57,974 nucleotides of DNA from PUPG01 sp031323845 (GTDB taxonomy: Bacteria; Bacteroidota; Bacteroidia; Bacteroidales; UBA7960), in NCBI GenBank assembly GCA_031323845.1, contig JAVIYP010000011.1, positions 1 through 57,974 of the forward strand, in the 5' to 3' direction. Below, one piece after another: positions 36,254 through 44,571 of the stretch (position 1 is its first letter; each line of letters starts with the position of its first letter). A program made the translations under genes and the position numbers. Below the pieces are notes generated by a model that was given only the letters and a program-made list of their open reading frames with translations, was not told the DNA's origin and did not search any database.

Positions 36254-36286
36254 TTTGTCTGTGCGTTAAAAATAATCTTATATTTG
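36254..36286 (+). promoter_or_regulatory. Promoter of the ECF sigma factor gene
   Basis: TTTG (36254-36257), 21 bases, TATATTTG (36279-36286): a full match to the Bacteroidota promoter pattern. Transcription would start near 36292, leaving a leader of about 105 bases. An alternative box, TAAATTTG (36250-36257), sits at the same place relative to the shared element as the box of glutamine synthetase. Confidence 0.6.
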
Positions 36287-36397
36287 TTGCATCATAACGT
36301 CACAAATAACTGTTTTTGATCGTATAACATAAAAACGGAGGACTCATTATCGAATAGACGCTTACGCTGGTTTAACAACACATGGAGAGTTTTTGTT

Positions 36398-36985
36398 ATG
36401 AATGACCGCGTAGCGACTAGCGATCAGGAGTTGATCCGTTTATTTATTTCCGGTGACCACAATGCCCTGGAAGTTCTCATCAACAGGCATCAGCGCAAGC
36501 TGTTTTCTTACATCATATTGATTGTTAAAGACAAGCACCTTGCGGAAGATATTTTTCAAGACACTTTCTTTAAGATCATCAATACCCTGCGTGCAGGAGC
36601 CTACAACGAAGAAGGCAAGTTCCTTCCCTGGGCCATGCGCATTGCGCATAACCTCATCATTGATTTTTTCAGAAAATCAAAACGCATGCCTTTTCGCGAA
36701 AACAGCGAAGAATATGATCTTTTTGAAACCCTTAAGGTTTATGACGAAACCATTGAGGATAAAATAATCATTCATCAGATCCATAATGACGTTCGGAAGC
36801 TGATCGAGCACCTCCCCGATGAGCAAAAGGAGGTGCTGAAAATGAGGCATTATGATGAAATGAGCTTCAAGGATATTGCCAGGCAGACTGATGTCAGCAT
36901 CAATACGGCGCTGGGCAGAATGCGCTATGCGCTGATCAATTTAAGAAAGCTCATTCGGGAACACAATATCGTGCTTACCAAATAA
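36398..36985 (+). CDS. ECF-type RNA polymerase sigma factor
   Basis: A 195-residue sigma-70 family factor of the extracytoplasmic-function type. Region 2 spans about 25-90 (EDIFQDTFFKIINTL, FLPWAMRIAHNLIIDFFRK), and region 4 about 135-185 (LPDEQKEVLKMRHYDEMSFKDIA, then INTALGRMRYALINLRK as helix-turn-helix). It directs RNA polymerase to alternative promoters. No anti-sigma (FecR-like) gene follows, so control may be transcriptional; its upstream region shares an element with that of glutamine synthetase. This type without an anti-sigma is known in Bacteroidota. Confidence 0.93.
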   Translation: MNDRVATSDQELIRLFISGDHNALEVLINRHQRKLFSYIILIVKDKHLAEDIFQDTFFKIINTLRAGAYNEEGKFLPWAMRIAHNLIIDFFRKSKRMPFRENSEEYDLFETLKVYDETIEDKIIIHQIHNDVRKLIEHLPDEQKEVLKMRHYDEMSFKDIARQTDVSINTALGRMRYALINLRKLIREHNIVLTK

Positions 36986-37120
36986 TCTTTTCCTGCATTT
37001 TTTCTATAGCCTGAATATGGTTTAATCATTACCTTTGATGCGGTAAAACCATTTCCCTTACATGTGAAGAGGTGTATTGCAGTTGTTTGCTGAGGTTATG
37101 GGAAAACAGAGGTTTGGCGA

Positions 37121-37726
37121 ATGCATCAGAGAGATACGATAATCAATAAGTTCGAAAAGGCCGGACTGGCCACGGTGTTTGTGGTTATGCTTCTGAGGGT
37201 GTGGCTTGGCCCGGAAGCCAACTTTGTTTTGCTGGTCACCACCACCTTGTTGTCCATATACTATTTGTGGTTCGGCTTTTTTATCTTTAACAAGCTTGCA
37301 CCCATCAAACTGCTTGACAAAACGGTGGTGAGGTCACTTAGTTCGTTCCGGGTATTTCTGAGCATCTTTATGGGGATCATAGCATCATATGCCCTGATCG
37401 CAATTCTTACAGGCTTTTTCTTTTACCCGCTGATGCCTTATATCATTGGGTCTGCCTTTATGCTTATGGTAGTGTTCACAACTTATCTGATCACTTACCA
37501 GCTTAAAAAAAAGCCGAAACTGCCTGTTTTCCGACGTTTTTATTACAGGGCCGCCCTGTTTATCCTGTTTTTAGGGGCATTGTTTCTTACACCCCGTGAG
37601 GCCCGTCTTGAACTTTTGTTCAGGGATTATCCCGAATTTATCGAGGCCTATATACAGTACCGCGAACATCCTGAGGATGATGAGGCCCTGCAAAGGTTAA
37701 GGGAGGAACGCAGCCGTTTCAGATAG
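37121..37726 (+). CDS. Hypothetical polytopic membrane protein
   Basis: A 201-residue protein not recognised as any family. About five hydrophobic segments are seen (roughly 14-30, 34-58, 75-100, 105-125 and 142-160), then a soluble, charged C-terminus (about 165-201; YPEFIEAYIQYREHPEDDEAL). It lies 135 bases downstream of the sigma factor gene on the same strand. A role as a partner of that factor is possible but unsupported. Its stop overlaps the 3' end of the convergent phosphohexomutase gene by 8 bases. Confidence 0.7.
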   Translation: MHQRDTIINKFEKAGLATVFVVMLLRVWLGPEANFVLLVTTTLLSIYYLWFGFFIFNKLAPIKLLDKTVVRSLSSFRVFLSIFMGIIASYALIAILTGFFFYPLMPYIIGSAFMLMVVFTTYLITYQLKKKPKLPVFRRFYYRAALFILFLGALFLTPREARLELLFRDYPEFIEAYIQYREHPEDDEALQRLREERSRFR

Positions 37727-39452
37727 ACAATTCTTTTTTGATCCTTTCGATACTTCCGAGCAGTTCTTTCCTTGTACTTTCATAGTTATCGGTGCCCGCG
37801 AGCTTTGCCCGGCAGCCAAAATAAAACTTGATTTTGGGCTCAGTGCCTGAAGGACGCATGGTTATGCGTGTCCCGTCCTCAAGAATAAACTGAAGCACGT
37901 TTGATTTGGGCAGATCCAGCGGGGATGTCTCTCCCAGGAAGAGGTCTTTATCGGTCCCGGCCTGGTAGTCAATGATTCGTGCCACGGCCTTGCCGTCAAC
38001 TTGCGCAGGGGTGTTGTGCCTGAAGTTGTCCATCATCCGTTGAATCTCTTCAGCGCCTTTTTGTCCTTTTTTTGTGATGGAAGTGAGGGTTTCTACAAAA
38101 ATACCGTACTCGCTGTAGATCTTTTTGAGAAGATCCAGGAGTGTCATGTCATGTTCACGTGCCCAGGCGGCAGCCTCGGCCACCATGCAGCAACTGATCA
38201 CCGCGTCTTTATCCCTGACAAGGTCTCCCACCAGGAAACCATAGCTCTCCTCACCACCGCACAAAAACCTTTTTTTACCTTCCAGCAAGCGCATCTTTTC
38301 AGCGATATACTTAAAACCGGTAAGCACGTCAAGGCATTCAACGTTATAGGCGTCGGCCAGCTCACTCAGCAACCCGGTAGTCACCACCGTTTTAACGATA
38401 TACTCATCACCGCGCAGCCTGCCTTGCTTTTTCCATTGCTCCAGGACATACCAGGTGAGTATGGTCGCGCATTGGTTGCCGTTGATCAACACATAATCGC
38501 CTGATTGGTCCTTTACGGCTATGCCGAGCCTGTCGCCATCGGGATCGGTGGCCATTACGAGTTCGGCATTCACTTCACGGGCCCGTTTCAGGGCCATCTC
38601 AAAAGCAGCGGGCTCTTCAGGATTCGGCGATTCAACCGTAGGGAAGTTCCCGTCCACCACATCCTGTTCCGGGACATTATGGATGCCGGTGAACCCAAAG
38701 GCCTTCAGCGCTTCAGGCACCAGGCGGACTGTTGTTCCGTGTATGGGCGTGAAGACAATGGGCAGGTCATGGTGTTTTTTTATCAAGGATGGCGACAAAG
38801 ACAAGCCTTTCAGCTTGCTGATATAAATCTCGTCAAACTTTTCATCAAGCATGGTGATCCGTTCGCTGACCTTTCCAAAACGCACCTGCTCAACATCGGT
38901 TTTCTTAACCTCTTCAATGATGTTTTTGTCGTGCGGTGGCACCAGCTGACCACCGTCATCCCAGTAAACCTTATAGCCGTTGTACTCCACCGGATTGTGT
39001 GAGGCCGTAATGACGATACCGGCCTGGCAGCCCAGTTCACGCACGGCAAACGAAAGCAGGGGCGTAGGTCTGAGCGCATTAAACACGTATACGGAAATGC
39101 CGTTGGCAGTAAGAACCTCCGCCGTGATGTCGGTAAACAGCTCGCTGTTGTTCCGGCAATCGTGGGCAATAGCTACCTTTGGGTGTTCCAGTCCGGGAAA
39201 CTGCCTGAGGATGTAATTGGCCAGCCCCTGGGTAGCCATGCCGACCGTATATTTGTTCATACGGTTAGTGCCGGCACCCATCACGCCCCGCAACCCGCCC
39301 GTGCCAAACTCCAGGTCACGGTAAAAGGCATCAGTAAGGGCTTCTGATTGCCCGTCAATAAGCTTCTGAACCTCTTTTCTTGTTTCCGCATCGAATGCAT
39401 CGCTGAGCCATGCATGGGCCCGCTGCAAAACTGCACCATCTGTTTCTTTCAT
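37719..39452 (-). CDS. Phospho-sugar mutase (phosphoglucomutase/phosphomannomutase)
   Basis: A 577-residue alpha-D-phosphohexomutase that interconverts hexose 1- and 6-phosphates in the cytosol. The phosphoserine loop is GIVITASHNPVEYNGYKVYW (about residue 150), the Mg2+ loop ATDPDGDRLGI (about 310), the sugar-binding loop GGEESYGFLVGD (about 400) and the phosphate-binding loop RPSGTEPKIKFYF near the end. Length fits the long PgcA-like group rather than the short ManB group. Glucose versus mannose preference cannot be decided by eye. Confidence 0.94.
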   Translation of the reverse strand: MKETDGAVLQRAHAWLSDAFDAETRKEVQKLIDGQSEALTDAFYRDLEFGTGGLRGVMGAGTNRMNKYTVGMATQGLANYILRQFPGLEHPKVAIAHDCRNNSELFTDITAEVLTANGISVYVFNALRPTPLLSFAVRELGCQAGIVITASHNPVEYNGYKVYWDDGGQLVPPHDKNIIEEVKKTDVEQVRFGKVSERITMLDEKFDEIYISKLKGLSLSPSLIKKHHDLPIVFTPIHGTTVRLVPEALKAFGFTGIHNVPEQDVVDGNFPTVESPNPEEPAAFEMALKRAREVNAELVMATDPDGDRLGIAVKDQSGDYVLINGNQCATILTWYVLEQWKKQGRLRGDEYIVKTVVTTGLLSELADAYNVECLDVLTGFKYIAEKMRLLEGKKRFLCGGEESYGFLVGDLVRDKDAVISCCMVAEAAAWAREHDMTLLDLLKKIYSEYGIFVETLTSITKKGQKGAEEIQRMMDNFRHNTPAQVDGKAVARIIDYQAGTDKDLFLGETSPLDLPKSNVLQFILEDGTRITMRPSGTEPKIKFYFGCRAKLAGTDNYESTRKELLGSIERIKKELSI

Positions 39453-39527
39453 CTGTTTGTATTTTATAAGTATTTGTATATCTGTGTTTTGTGTTTATAT
39501 CGGAGTTATGAATGGATGTCAGGATTC

Positions 39528-39575
39528 AGATGTGAAGATGTGCAGATGTGCAGATGTGAAGATGTGCAGATGTGT
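39528..39575 (-). repeat. Octamer tandem array (AGATGTGM)6, third copy
   Basis: Six 8-bp units alternating AGATGTGA and AGATGTGC, the last AGATGTGT. It is preceded by the head TTTTGTGTTTAT and GAGTTATGAATGGATGTC, as at 5750-5787. Confidence 0.8.
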
Positions 39576-39660
39576 GAGTCTCCGACCCTCCGGGGGCTGT
39601 CAAAATCGAGAATAACACACTTTTTGGAACAGTCTCCTCTCCAATCGTCTTCCGGCATAT

Positions 39661-39702
39661 GATTTCTGATTTATGATTTCTGATTTCTGACTTCCGACTT
39701 CC
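39661..39702 (+). repeat. Heptamer tandem array (GAYTTCY)6
   Basis: Six consecutive 7-bp units: GATTTCT, GATTTAT, GATTTCT, GATTTCT, GACTTCC, GACTTCC. A six-unit array of the same heptamer in the opposite orientation lies at 57899-57940. Confidence 0.8.
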
Positions 39703-39730
39703 TAACAGATTTCTCACTGCGTTCGAAATA

Positions 39731-39761
39731 AGCTTCCGCCTTCCCGGCAGGTTTCTCACTG
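39731..39761 (+). repeat. 31-bp dispersed repeat, copy 1
   Basis: Exact reverse complement of 57855-57885 over 31 bases. In both places it lies beside a heptamer array and TTCGA-type words. Confidence 0.8.
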
Positions 39762-39888
39762 CGTTCGAAATAAACTTCGAGCTACTTCGAACCTAATCCT
39801 CCACAAAAAAAACAACAAATAAACGATTAAACAAATAAACGATTCAACAATAGTTTCCTACTTATGTTACTTCCTTCGAGCTTCGAGC

Positions 39889-39972
39889 TTCGAGCTTTTA
39901 TAATCATCCCCTGTGTGTTAAAATTTTCGACATGGGTTTTTGGCTTTGACGAGTTCGCATAGCCCGGTTCAT
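39889..39972 (+). repeat. Dispersed intergenic repeat, copy B
   Basis: Second copy of the element at 25783-25868, with the same order of words (ATAATCATC, CGACATGGGT, TTTGGCTT, CCCGGTTCAT) and a one-base length difference in the middle. Confidence 0.7.
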
Positions 39973-40208
39973 AGTTACAGGTTGTTGTGTTACTAGTTTA
40001 TTGATGTGATGATGCAAGTATAATAAAAAAGACCGTATGTTTTTGATTTTTCATCAACGGGCCCATCTGCCGGCAAGGCAGCGCTGCGCTCGCCGTTCAG
40101 TGACAACCTGTTATCCTGCCGCTTCAAAAAAACTATTTATTGCAGGGCTTAACTGCGAAGATTCTTTCTTGTTTAGGGAAACACATGCTGTATACCCGCT
40201 GAAAGTAA

Positions 40209-40247
40209 GGTGCTGACCCGGGGCAGGTGTGCTAAAGCCCCGGCACC
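40209..40247. other. Strong G/C-rich hairpin of unknown role
   Basis: CCGGGGC (40218-40224) pairs with GCCCCGG (40237-40243), and GGTGC (40209-40213) with GCACC (40243-40247) outside an internal loop. No U-run follows on either strand directly. It could be part of a small RNA or a structured DNA site; no known RNA family was recognised. Confidence 0.4.
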
Positions 40248-40260
40248 CGTATCAATAAAA

Positions 40261-40292
40261 AAAGGCTGTCTCTAAGTTAAGAAACAGCCTTT
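40261..40292 (-). terminator. Intrinsic terminator of the tRNA-Leu pair
   Basis: On the minus strand AAAGGCTGT pairs with ACAGCCTTT (plus 40284-40292 and 40261-40269), followed by a run of seven or more T. It lies directly after the 3' end of tRNA-Leu(CAG). Confidence 0.85.
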
Positions 40293-40294
40293 AG

Positions 40295-40378
40295 TGCCCG
40301 GAAAAGGACTCGAACCTTCACGTCGTTACCGACACTAGTCCCTGAAACTAGCGCGTCTACCAATTCCGCCATCCGGGC
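40295..40378 (-). tRNA. tRNA-Leu (anticodon CAG)
   Basis: An 84-base class II tRNA read on the minus strand. Acceptor GCCCGGA pairs with TCCGGGC; the D-arm holds GGTAGACGCG; the anticodon stem CTAGT/ACTAG encloses the loop TTCAGGG (anticodon CAG, leucine CUG). A short variable arm and the T-arm GGTTCGAGTCC follow. The CCA end is not encoded. It is 60 bases downstream of the second tRNA-Leu and likely in one transcript. Confidence 0.95.
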
Positions 40379-40441
40379 ATTACGTTTAAGAACATTACAG
40401 GAGTGCAGCTTTTTTTTCGGCAAAGCCGCGTTCCATTCTGG

Positions 40442-40525
40442 TGCCCAGGACAAGACTCGAACTTGCACAGCCGAAAGGCCACTACCCCCTCAAAGTAGCG
40501 TGTCTACCAGTTTCACCACCTGGGC
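40442..40525 (-). tRNA. tRNA-Leu (anticodon GAG)
   Basis: An 84-base class II tRNA on the minus strand. Acceptor GCCCAGG pairs with CCTGGGC; the D-arm holds GGTAGACACG; the anticodon stem encloses TTGAGGG (anticodon GAG, leucine CUC/CUU). The variable arm is GGCCTTTCGGCTGT-like and the T-loop is GTTCGAGTC. The three bases after the discriminator (40441-40439) read CCA, so here CCA may be encoded. Confidence 0.95.
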
Positions 40526-40536
40526 TTATCGCGTGG

Positions 40537-40544
40537 CAAAAGTA
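40537..40544 (-). promoter_or_regulatory. -7 box of the tRNA-Leu pair
   Basis: TACTTTTG on the minus strand fits TAnnTTTG; transcription would start about 5 bases before the tRNA-Leu(GAG) 5' end. Confidence 0.55.
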
Positions 40545-40655
40545 CAAAAAAACTTTTTCATCTCAATAAAAAAAACAACCTTTGTGACAACTTTTACCAT
40601 AAGAAAGTGGTTTATATCCTGATGAAGAATCCACGACCAGATAATCAGGGAGATC

Positions 40656-41207
40656 ATGAACAAGAAAATAGCTGAAGAGCCCGGAGTTTCAGGAGCGATT
40701 CTGGAAATGCTGACCGTTGCCAACGAGTATTGTCTGTTCTTTGAGCGGACAGAATCCATTGCCGCTGCGGATATCCTGTCCTACTTTCAGAAAATCGCAC
40801 CCTTGCTGTACCTGAAAGCCTCACTCATTGATCCGGTAGCGGTGAACCCCGACTCAGACAATGAACGTTTCGTGACCGAGGAACAATGGGAGGCTGTATT
40901 CAAACCCCTGAGGGAAAAATTCGGCAGCAACGATAACTACTTTATTCACGATCATAACTTCGATTCGGTGGAGGCGAGCCTGGCCGACAATATGGCTGAC
41001 ATTTACCAGGACATGAAGGATTTCGTAATGCTGTATCAGAAAAACACTTTTCATGCCCGTCAGAATGCTGTTGCGCATTTGTCTGATTTGTTCAGATGGC
41101 ATTGGGGACCGGTGCTGATAAATGCACTGGGTGCGGTGCATCAGATTCTTTTCAGGGATGAGATTGATCCGGATCTTGTAAGTGAAGATGATGATTGGAT
41201 GCCATAA
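40656..41207 (+). CDS. DUF5063 domain protein
   Basis: A 183-residue, acidic, all-helical cytosolic protein with the DUF5063 pattern (MLTVANEYCLFFER, ILSYFQKIAPLLYLKASL, SLADNMADIYQDMKDFV, FRWHWGPVLINALGAVHQIL). Function is unknown; members are widespread in Bacteroidota. No signal peptide is present. The start ATG at 40656 begins the conserved region and follows an A/T-rich stretch. Confidence 0.8.
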   Translation: MNKKIAEEPGVSGAILEMLTVANEYCLFFERTESIAAADILSYFQKIAPLLYLKASLIDPVAVNPDSDNERFVTEEQWEAVFKPLREKFGSNDNYFIHDHNFDSVEASLADNMADIYQDMKDFVMLYQKNTFHARQNAVAHLSDLFRWHWGPVLINALGAVHQILFRDEIDPDLVSEDDDWMP

Positions 41208-41385
41208 CAGCCGTGTCATGCGGGCCGTATCCGGGAAGGCTGCCGGGTGCCTGCAACATGACAGCGAGCCTGGGCATTAGGGAATTGGCTGCCGGCAGTC
41301 AGCCCTGGTTGACATGGCAGACGATAAGAACATAAACAGGGTTACAAAATTGCAACAGAGCGTATACGGTTAATTAAAGAGAGAA

Positions 41386-42804
41386 ATGAAACAGATCATA
41401 TTCCATAGAATCAGCTTGCTTCTGACAGTGTTTTTTGCCGTCGTATGGACTGCCACCCTGGCTTCCGAAGGATACCGGATAAAGATCCGTGTCGAAGGGC
41501 AGGCCGACACGGAATGTTACCTGGCGTACCATTTCGGCAACCGTCAGTACCTGAAGGATACGGCTTATGTCAACCTTAGCGGTGAGGCCGTTTTTCAGGG
41601 TCTGGAGCGTTTAACACCGGGCATTTACCTGGTGGTGCTGGAGGATGACATTAACTTTGAGCTGATTATTGATGAAAACCAGTTTTTTGAGCTTAGTGTT
41701 GATCCTGCTGATCCGGTTGCTTCGGTGCAGTTTGTTGACTCACCCGAAAATATTGAGTTTTACGCTTACATCCGTTTCCTGAGGGGAAAGGGTGCCGAGC
41801 GCCAGGCCCTGGAGAGGGAACTCAATGCCGGCGACCTGCCTCCTGCACGGCAAACGGCCATCAGGCAACGGCTGCAGACCCTGGATGCAGAAGTAACAGC
41901 CAGGCAGGACGAAATCATTGAAAAGAATCCTGATGCGTTGCTCAGCAGGATCATCCTGGGCCAGCGCGATCCGGAGATGCCCGATCCCCCGCTGCTGCCT
42001 GACGGCTCACCCGACAGGGCCAGGATGTACCAGATTTACAAGAAACATTTTTTTGACAATATTGATTTTTCTGATGACAGGATCCTCCAAACCCCGGTAT
42101 ATCATTCCCGGTTGCGGATCTTTTTCAACAATGTGCTGATGCAGATTCCCGACAGCATCATTAAAGAGGCTGACCGCGTGATTGAAAAAAGCAGGGCAAA
42201 CGAGGAAATGTTCAGGTATACGGTTTGGTTCATTACCAATAATGCTGAGTCATCACCGGTGATGGGGATGGATGCGGTATTTGTGCATATGGTGGAGAAC
42301 TATTATGTGACGGGTGAAGTTGACTGGCTGGACGAGGAGCGCAGGCAAAGGATCATTCAGCGGGCCATGGAAATGAAACCGCTGCTGCTGGGGAAGGTCG
42401 CTCCTGACATCAGCATTTACGATCCTGATGGCAATGCCCTGGTATTGCATGAGGTTGAAGCAGCTTACCTGATCCTTTATTTCTGGGACTCCGAATGTGT
42501 GTTCTGCAGGAAGGCAACGCCCGTCATCGAAGCTGCTTATGAGAACCTTAGAGACAGAGGAGTCAGGGTGTTTTCCGTCAACACCGAGGCGGATGCGGAT
42601 AAATGGCGTAATGTCATCGCCGGCCATAAGCACAACTGGTATCATGGAAATGACCCGGAAAACGAATCCGGATTCAGGGACAAATACAATATTTTTGCGA
42701 TACCGAAGATATTTGTTCTTGACGCAGAAAAGAGAATTATCGCCAAAGATATCGGAGCGGAACATCTTGAGCAGTTTCTGTTGCAACACATGGCCACGCA
42801 TTGA
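41386..42804 (+). CDS. TlpA-like thioredoxin with DUF4369/DUF5106-type N-terminus
   Basis: A 472-residue exported protein. Signal peptide about 1-26 (ends TLASEG); a DUF4369-like beta domain (about 28-120); a helical DUF5106-like middle (about 125-330); and a thioredoxin domain (about 335-472) with YFWDSECVFC (CVFC 371-374) and the cis-Pro loop FAIPKIFVLD. This layout is typical of Bacteroidota TlpA-type disulfide reductases of the envelope. No signs of an operon: 178 bases separate it from the DUF5063 gene. Confidence 0.88.
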   Translation: MKQIIFHRISLLLTVFFAVVWTATLASEGYRIKIRVEGQADTECYLAYHFGNRQYLKDTAYVNLSGEAVFQGLERLTPGIYLVVLEDDINFELIIDENQFFELSVDPADPVASVQFVDSPENIEFYAYIRFLRGKGAERQALERELNAGDLPPARQTAIRQRLQTLDAEVTARQDEIIEKNPDALLSRIILGQRDPEMPDPPLLPDGSPDRARMYQIYKKHFFDNIDFSDDRILQTPVYHSRLRIFFNNVLMQIPDSIIKEADRVIEKSRANEEMFRYTVWFITNNAESSPVMGMDAVFVHMVENYYVTGEVDWLDEERRQRIIQRAMEMKPLLLGKVAPDISIYDPDGNALVLHEVEAAYLILYFWDSECVFCRKATPVIEAAYENLRDRGVRVFSVNTEADADKWRNVIAGHKHNWYHGNDPENESGFRDKYNIFAIPKIFVLDAEKRIIAKDIGAEHLEQFLLQHMATH

Positions 42805-42857
42805 GGCAGCGGCCTGATCCCTCACCGCAGGTTCGGATTTAGACAGGTGTAAGCCTG

Positions 42858-44393
42858 CTATTGGTGTTCCGGGCGCAGCAAGTCGTTGATGGTCTTTACA
42901 GGATTGAAGGTGATCAGGGGTACCTCGACAAACACGGTGTTCCAAAAGGCCATTGCACCATTCCAAAGTCCCGGCCGTTCAAGAGCTTTGAGGGCTTTCC
43001 CGTCTTTTGACTTATGACTGATAAACCCGGTTGAGGGGTCAATGAATTTTTTCAGGTCAAAAGGTTCTCCCTTATAGTCTTTGATGCTGCACACCAGGTC
43101 GACCGGGTTGAAATGAGTGGCTTTTTTTGCACGTGCTGCCTGTTTTTTATCTTTCATATCGATTTGCGATGCCTCCACGATTTGCAGCGACAAGCTTCCA
43201 TCCTTATCTTTAATCCAGAAAGGCCCTCCACCGGGCTCCCCTTCATTTTTCACCATGCCGCACACGCGCAATGGCCTGTTCAGCAAACGGTGCAGGTTTG
43301 CACTTCCCTCCCGGTTGCATTCAGGCAGACTGTTTTTGTCGATGTTGAGCTTGTTGACTGCAAAACTGCACGCATCACGGTAGTCGGATTCAGATAAGCT
43401 GCCCTCGTCAATCTTCTTCAGCCAGTGCGTCACGTTTTGCTGCAATTGGATCAGTAAAGCCCCCAGTGCCTTTTTGTACGTTATGGTGTCCGGTTTCAGT
43501 CTGTCGGGCACCACATTGTCAATGTTTTTTATGAAGATAACATCGGCTTCATCAAGGTCTTGCAGGTTGTCTATCAGCGCACCGTGCCCTCCCGGCCTGA
43601 ACAGCAGGCTGCCGTCTTTTTCACGGAAAGGAAGGTTGTCGTCACCCACCGCTATGGTGTCCGTTGAAGGCTTCTGTATCGACCAGCTGATTTCATAACG
43701 AACACCATAATTATTCTCGTATTTTTTCCTTACAGCCTTCAACCTTTCTTCAAAACGGGTGATATGCTCGGGCGACAAGGTAAAATGTATCCTTACGACC
43801 CCATGTCTGTCCTTTACAAAAAAAGCGCCTTCTGCGAGTTGCTCCTCCATTGACGTTCTGGAATGATAGTCATATTTGTGAAAGGCGATCAGGGCTTTAG
43901 GCAGACCTGCATAATCAAGGCCCTGGTCAAAAAACAGGAAATCGAGCAAAGGCAGGTAGTTGTTGTTGTGCAGCAAACTGTCGGCCTCCAGGTCCTCCTG
44001 GTCAAGCACCAGCTTTAAATCCTCCCAGAAGGCCATGTCTCTCATGCGGCCAAAAAATGCTGCGGCGTCCTTATGGCTGTCCAGGAGCTCGGTGATACCC
44101 ACTCCTGCTTTTATAAGATCGCGCCAGACAAAGACATCTTTAAACATCCGGGTTGCCGCTCCACTGGCAGGAACAAATTTCTGCATGACGTAATCATCGC
44201 AGCTATCGTTAAAAAATTGGAGCAATTGTTCCGTTTCTCCCTTGTCAAAAACAAGGATACCATCGCCGGGTGTTGCAGGCCTGTCAATATTCAAAGGCGG
44301 AAAACCACTCTTGAAACAGTGGATCTGCTCAAGAAAGGCATCCCTGCTTATATTTTTCTTTTCCAGTTGTTTAATGTCTTGTTCGTTCAGCAT
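42858..44393 (-). CDS. DUF4301 family protein
   Basis: A 511-residue cytosolic protein that matches DUF4301, a Bacteroidota family of unknown biochemical role. Features include FVPASGAATRMFKD near residue 80, with a nucleotidyltransferase-like glycine-rich loop, RPGGHGALIDNL and FIKNIDNVVPDR, which recall sugar-nucleotide pyrophosphorylase folds. A nucleotidyltransferase activity is inferred, not shown. The start 44393 (MLNEQDIK) is preferred to 44417 because a minus-strand TATTTTTG box (44422-44415) would begin transcription near 44408. Confidence 0.82.
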   Translation of the reverse strand: MLNEQDIKQLEKKNISRDAFLEQIHCFKSGFPPLNIDRPATPGDGILVFDKGETEQLLQFFNDSCDDYVMQKFVPASGAATRMFKDVFVWRDLIKAGVGITELLDSHKDAAAFFGRMRDMAFWEDLKLVLDQEDLEADSLLHNNNYLPLLDFLFFDQGLDYAGLPKALIAFHKYDYHSRTSMEEQLAEGAFFVKDRHGVVRIHFTLSPEHITRFEERLKAVRKKYENNYGVRYEISWSIQKPSTDTIAVGDDNLPFREKDGSLLFRPGGHGALIDNLQDLDEADVIFIKNIDNVVPDRLKPDTITYKKALGALLIQLQQNVTHWLKKIDEGSLSESDYRDACSFAVNKLNIDKNSLPECNREGSANLHRLLNRPLRVCGMVKNEGEPGGGPFWIKDKDGSLSLQIVEASQIDMKDKKQAARAKKATHFNPVDLVCSIKDYKGEPFDLKKFIDPSTGFISHKSKDGKALKALERPGLWNGAMAFWNTVFVEVPLITFNPVKTINDLLRPEHQ

Positions 44394-44414
44394 AGGTCTC
44401 TGTGTTTGTTCCAA

Positions 44415-44422
44415 CAAAAATA
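44415..44422 (-). promoter_or_regulatory. -7 box of the DUF4301 gene
   Basis: TATTTTTG on the minus strand fits TAnnTTTG and overlaps the longer reading frame, supporting the start at 44393. Confidence 0.5.
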
Positions 44423-44571
44423 AATGAATTTTTCTTGAGTTCGTAAATTTTCAGCGTGCTGTTAATCAGCGTATTGGGATTTTGTCCCACACAAAGGCCG
44501 CAACATGAAAGACACGCAAAGCACTAAACGAACATATAAAGGTTTTTTTTGTACATTAGCAGTATGGATAT

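Larger units (their letters stand above)
39453..40294. other. Repeat-rich gap between phosphohexomutase and tRNA-Leu
   Basis: About 840 bases without a convincing gene. In order it holds the repeat head (39485-39527), an octamer array, a heptamer array, two copies of TTTCTCACTGCGTTCGAA-like sequence, AAACGATT words (39815-39850), a CTTCGAG triple (39874-39894), the dispersed repeat copy B, then a strong G/C-rich hairpin and the tRNA terminator. Open frames here are made of the repeats. Confidence 0.65.

Noticed and set aside
40209..40247. Signal recognition particle RNA
   Set aside because: The hairpin is G/C-rich but lacks the conserved SRP loop and asymmetric internal loop motifs.
40277..40468. 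63-residue minus-strand frame over the tRNA genes
   Set aside because: It translates tRNA-Leu(CAG) and its flanks; the cloverleaf explains the sequence.
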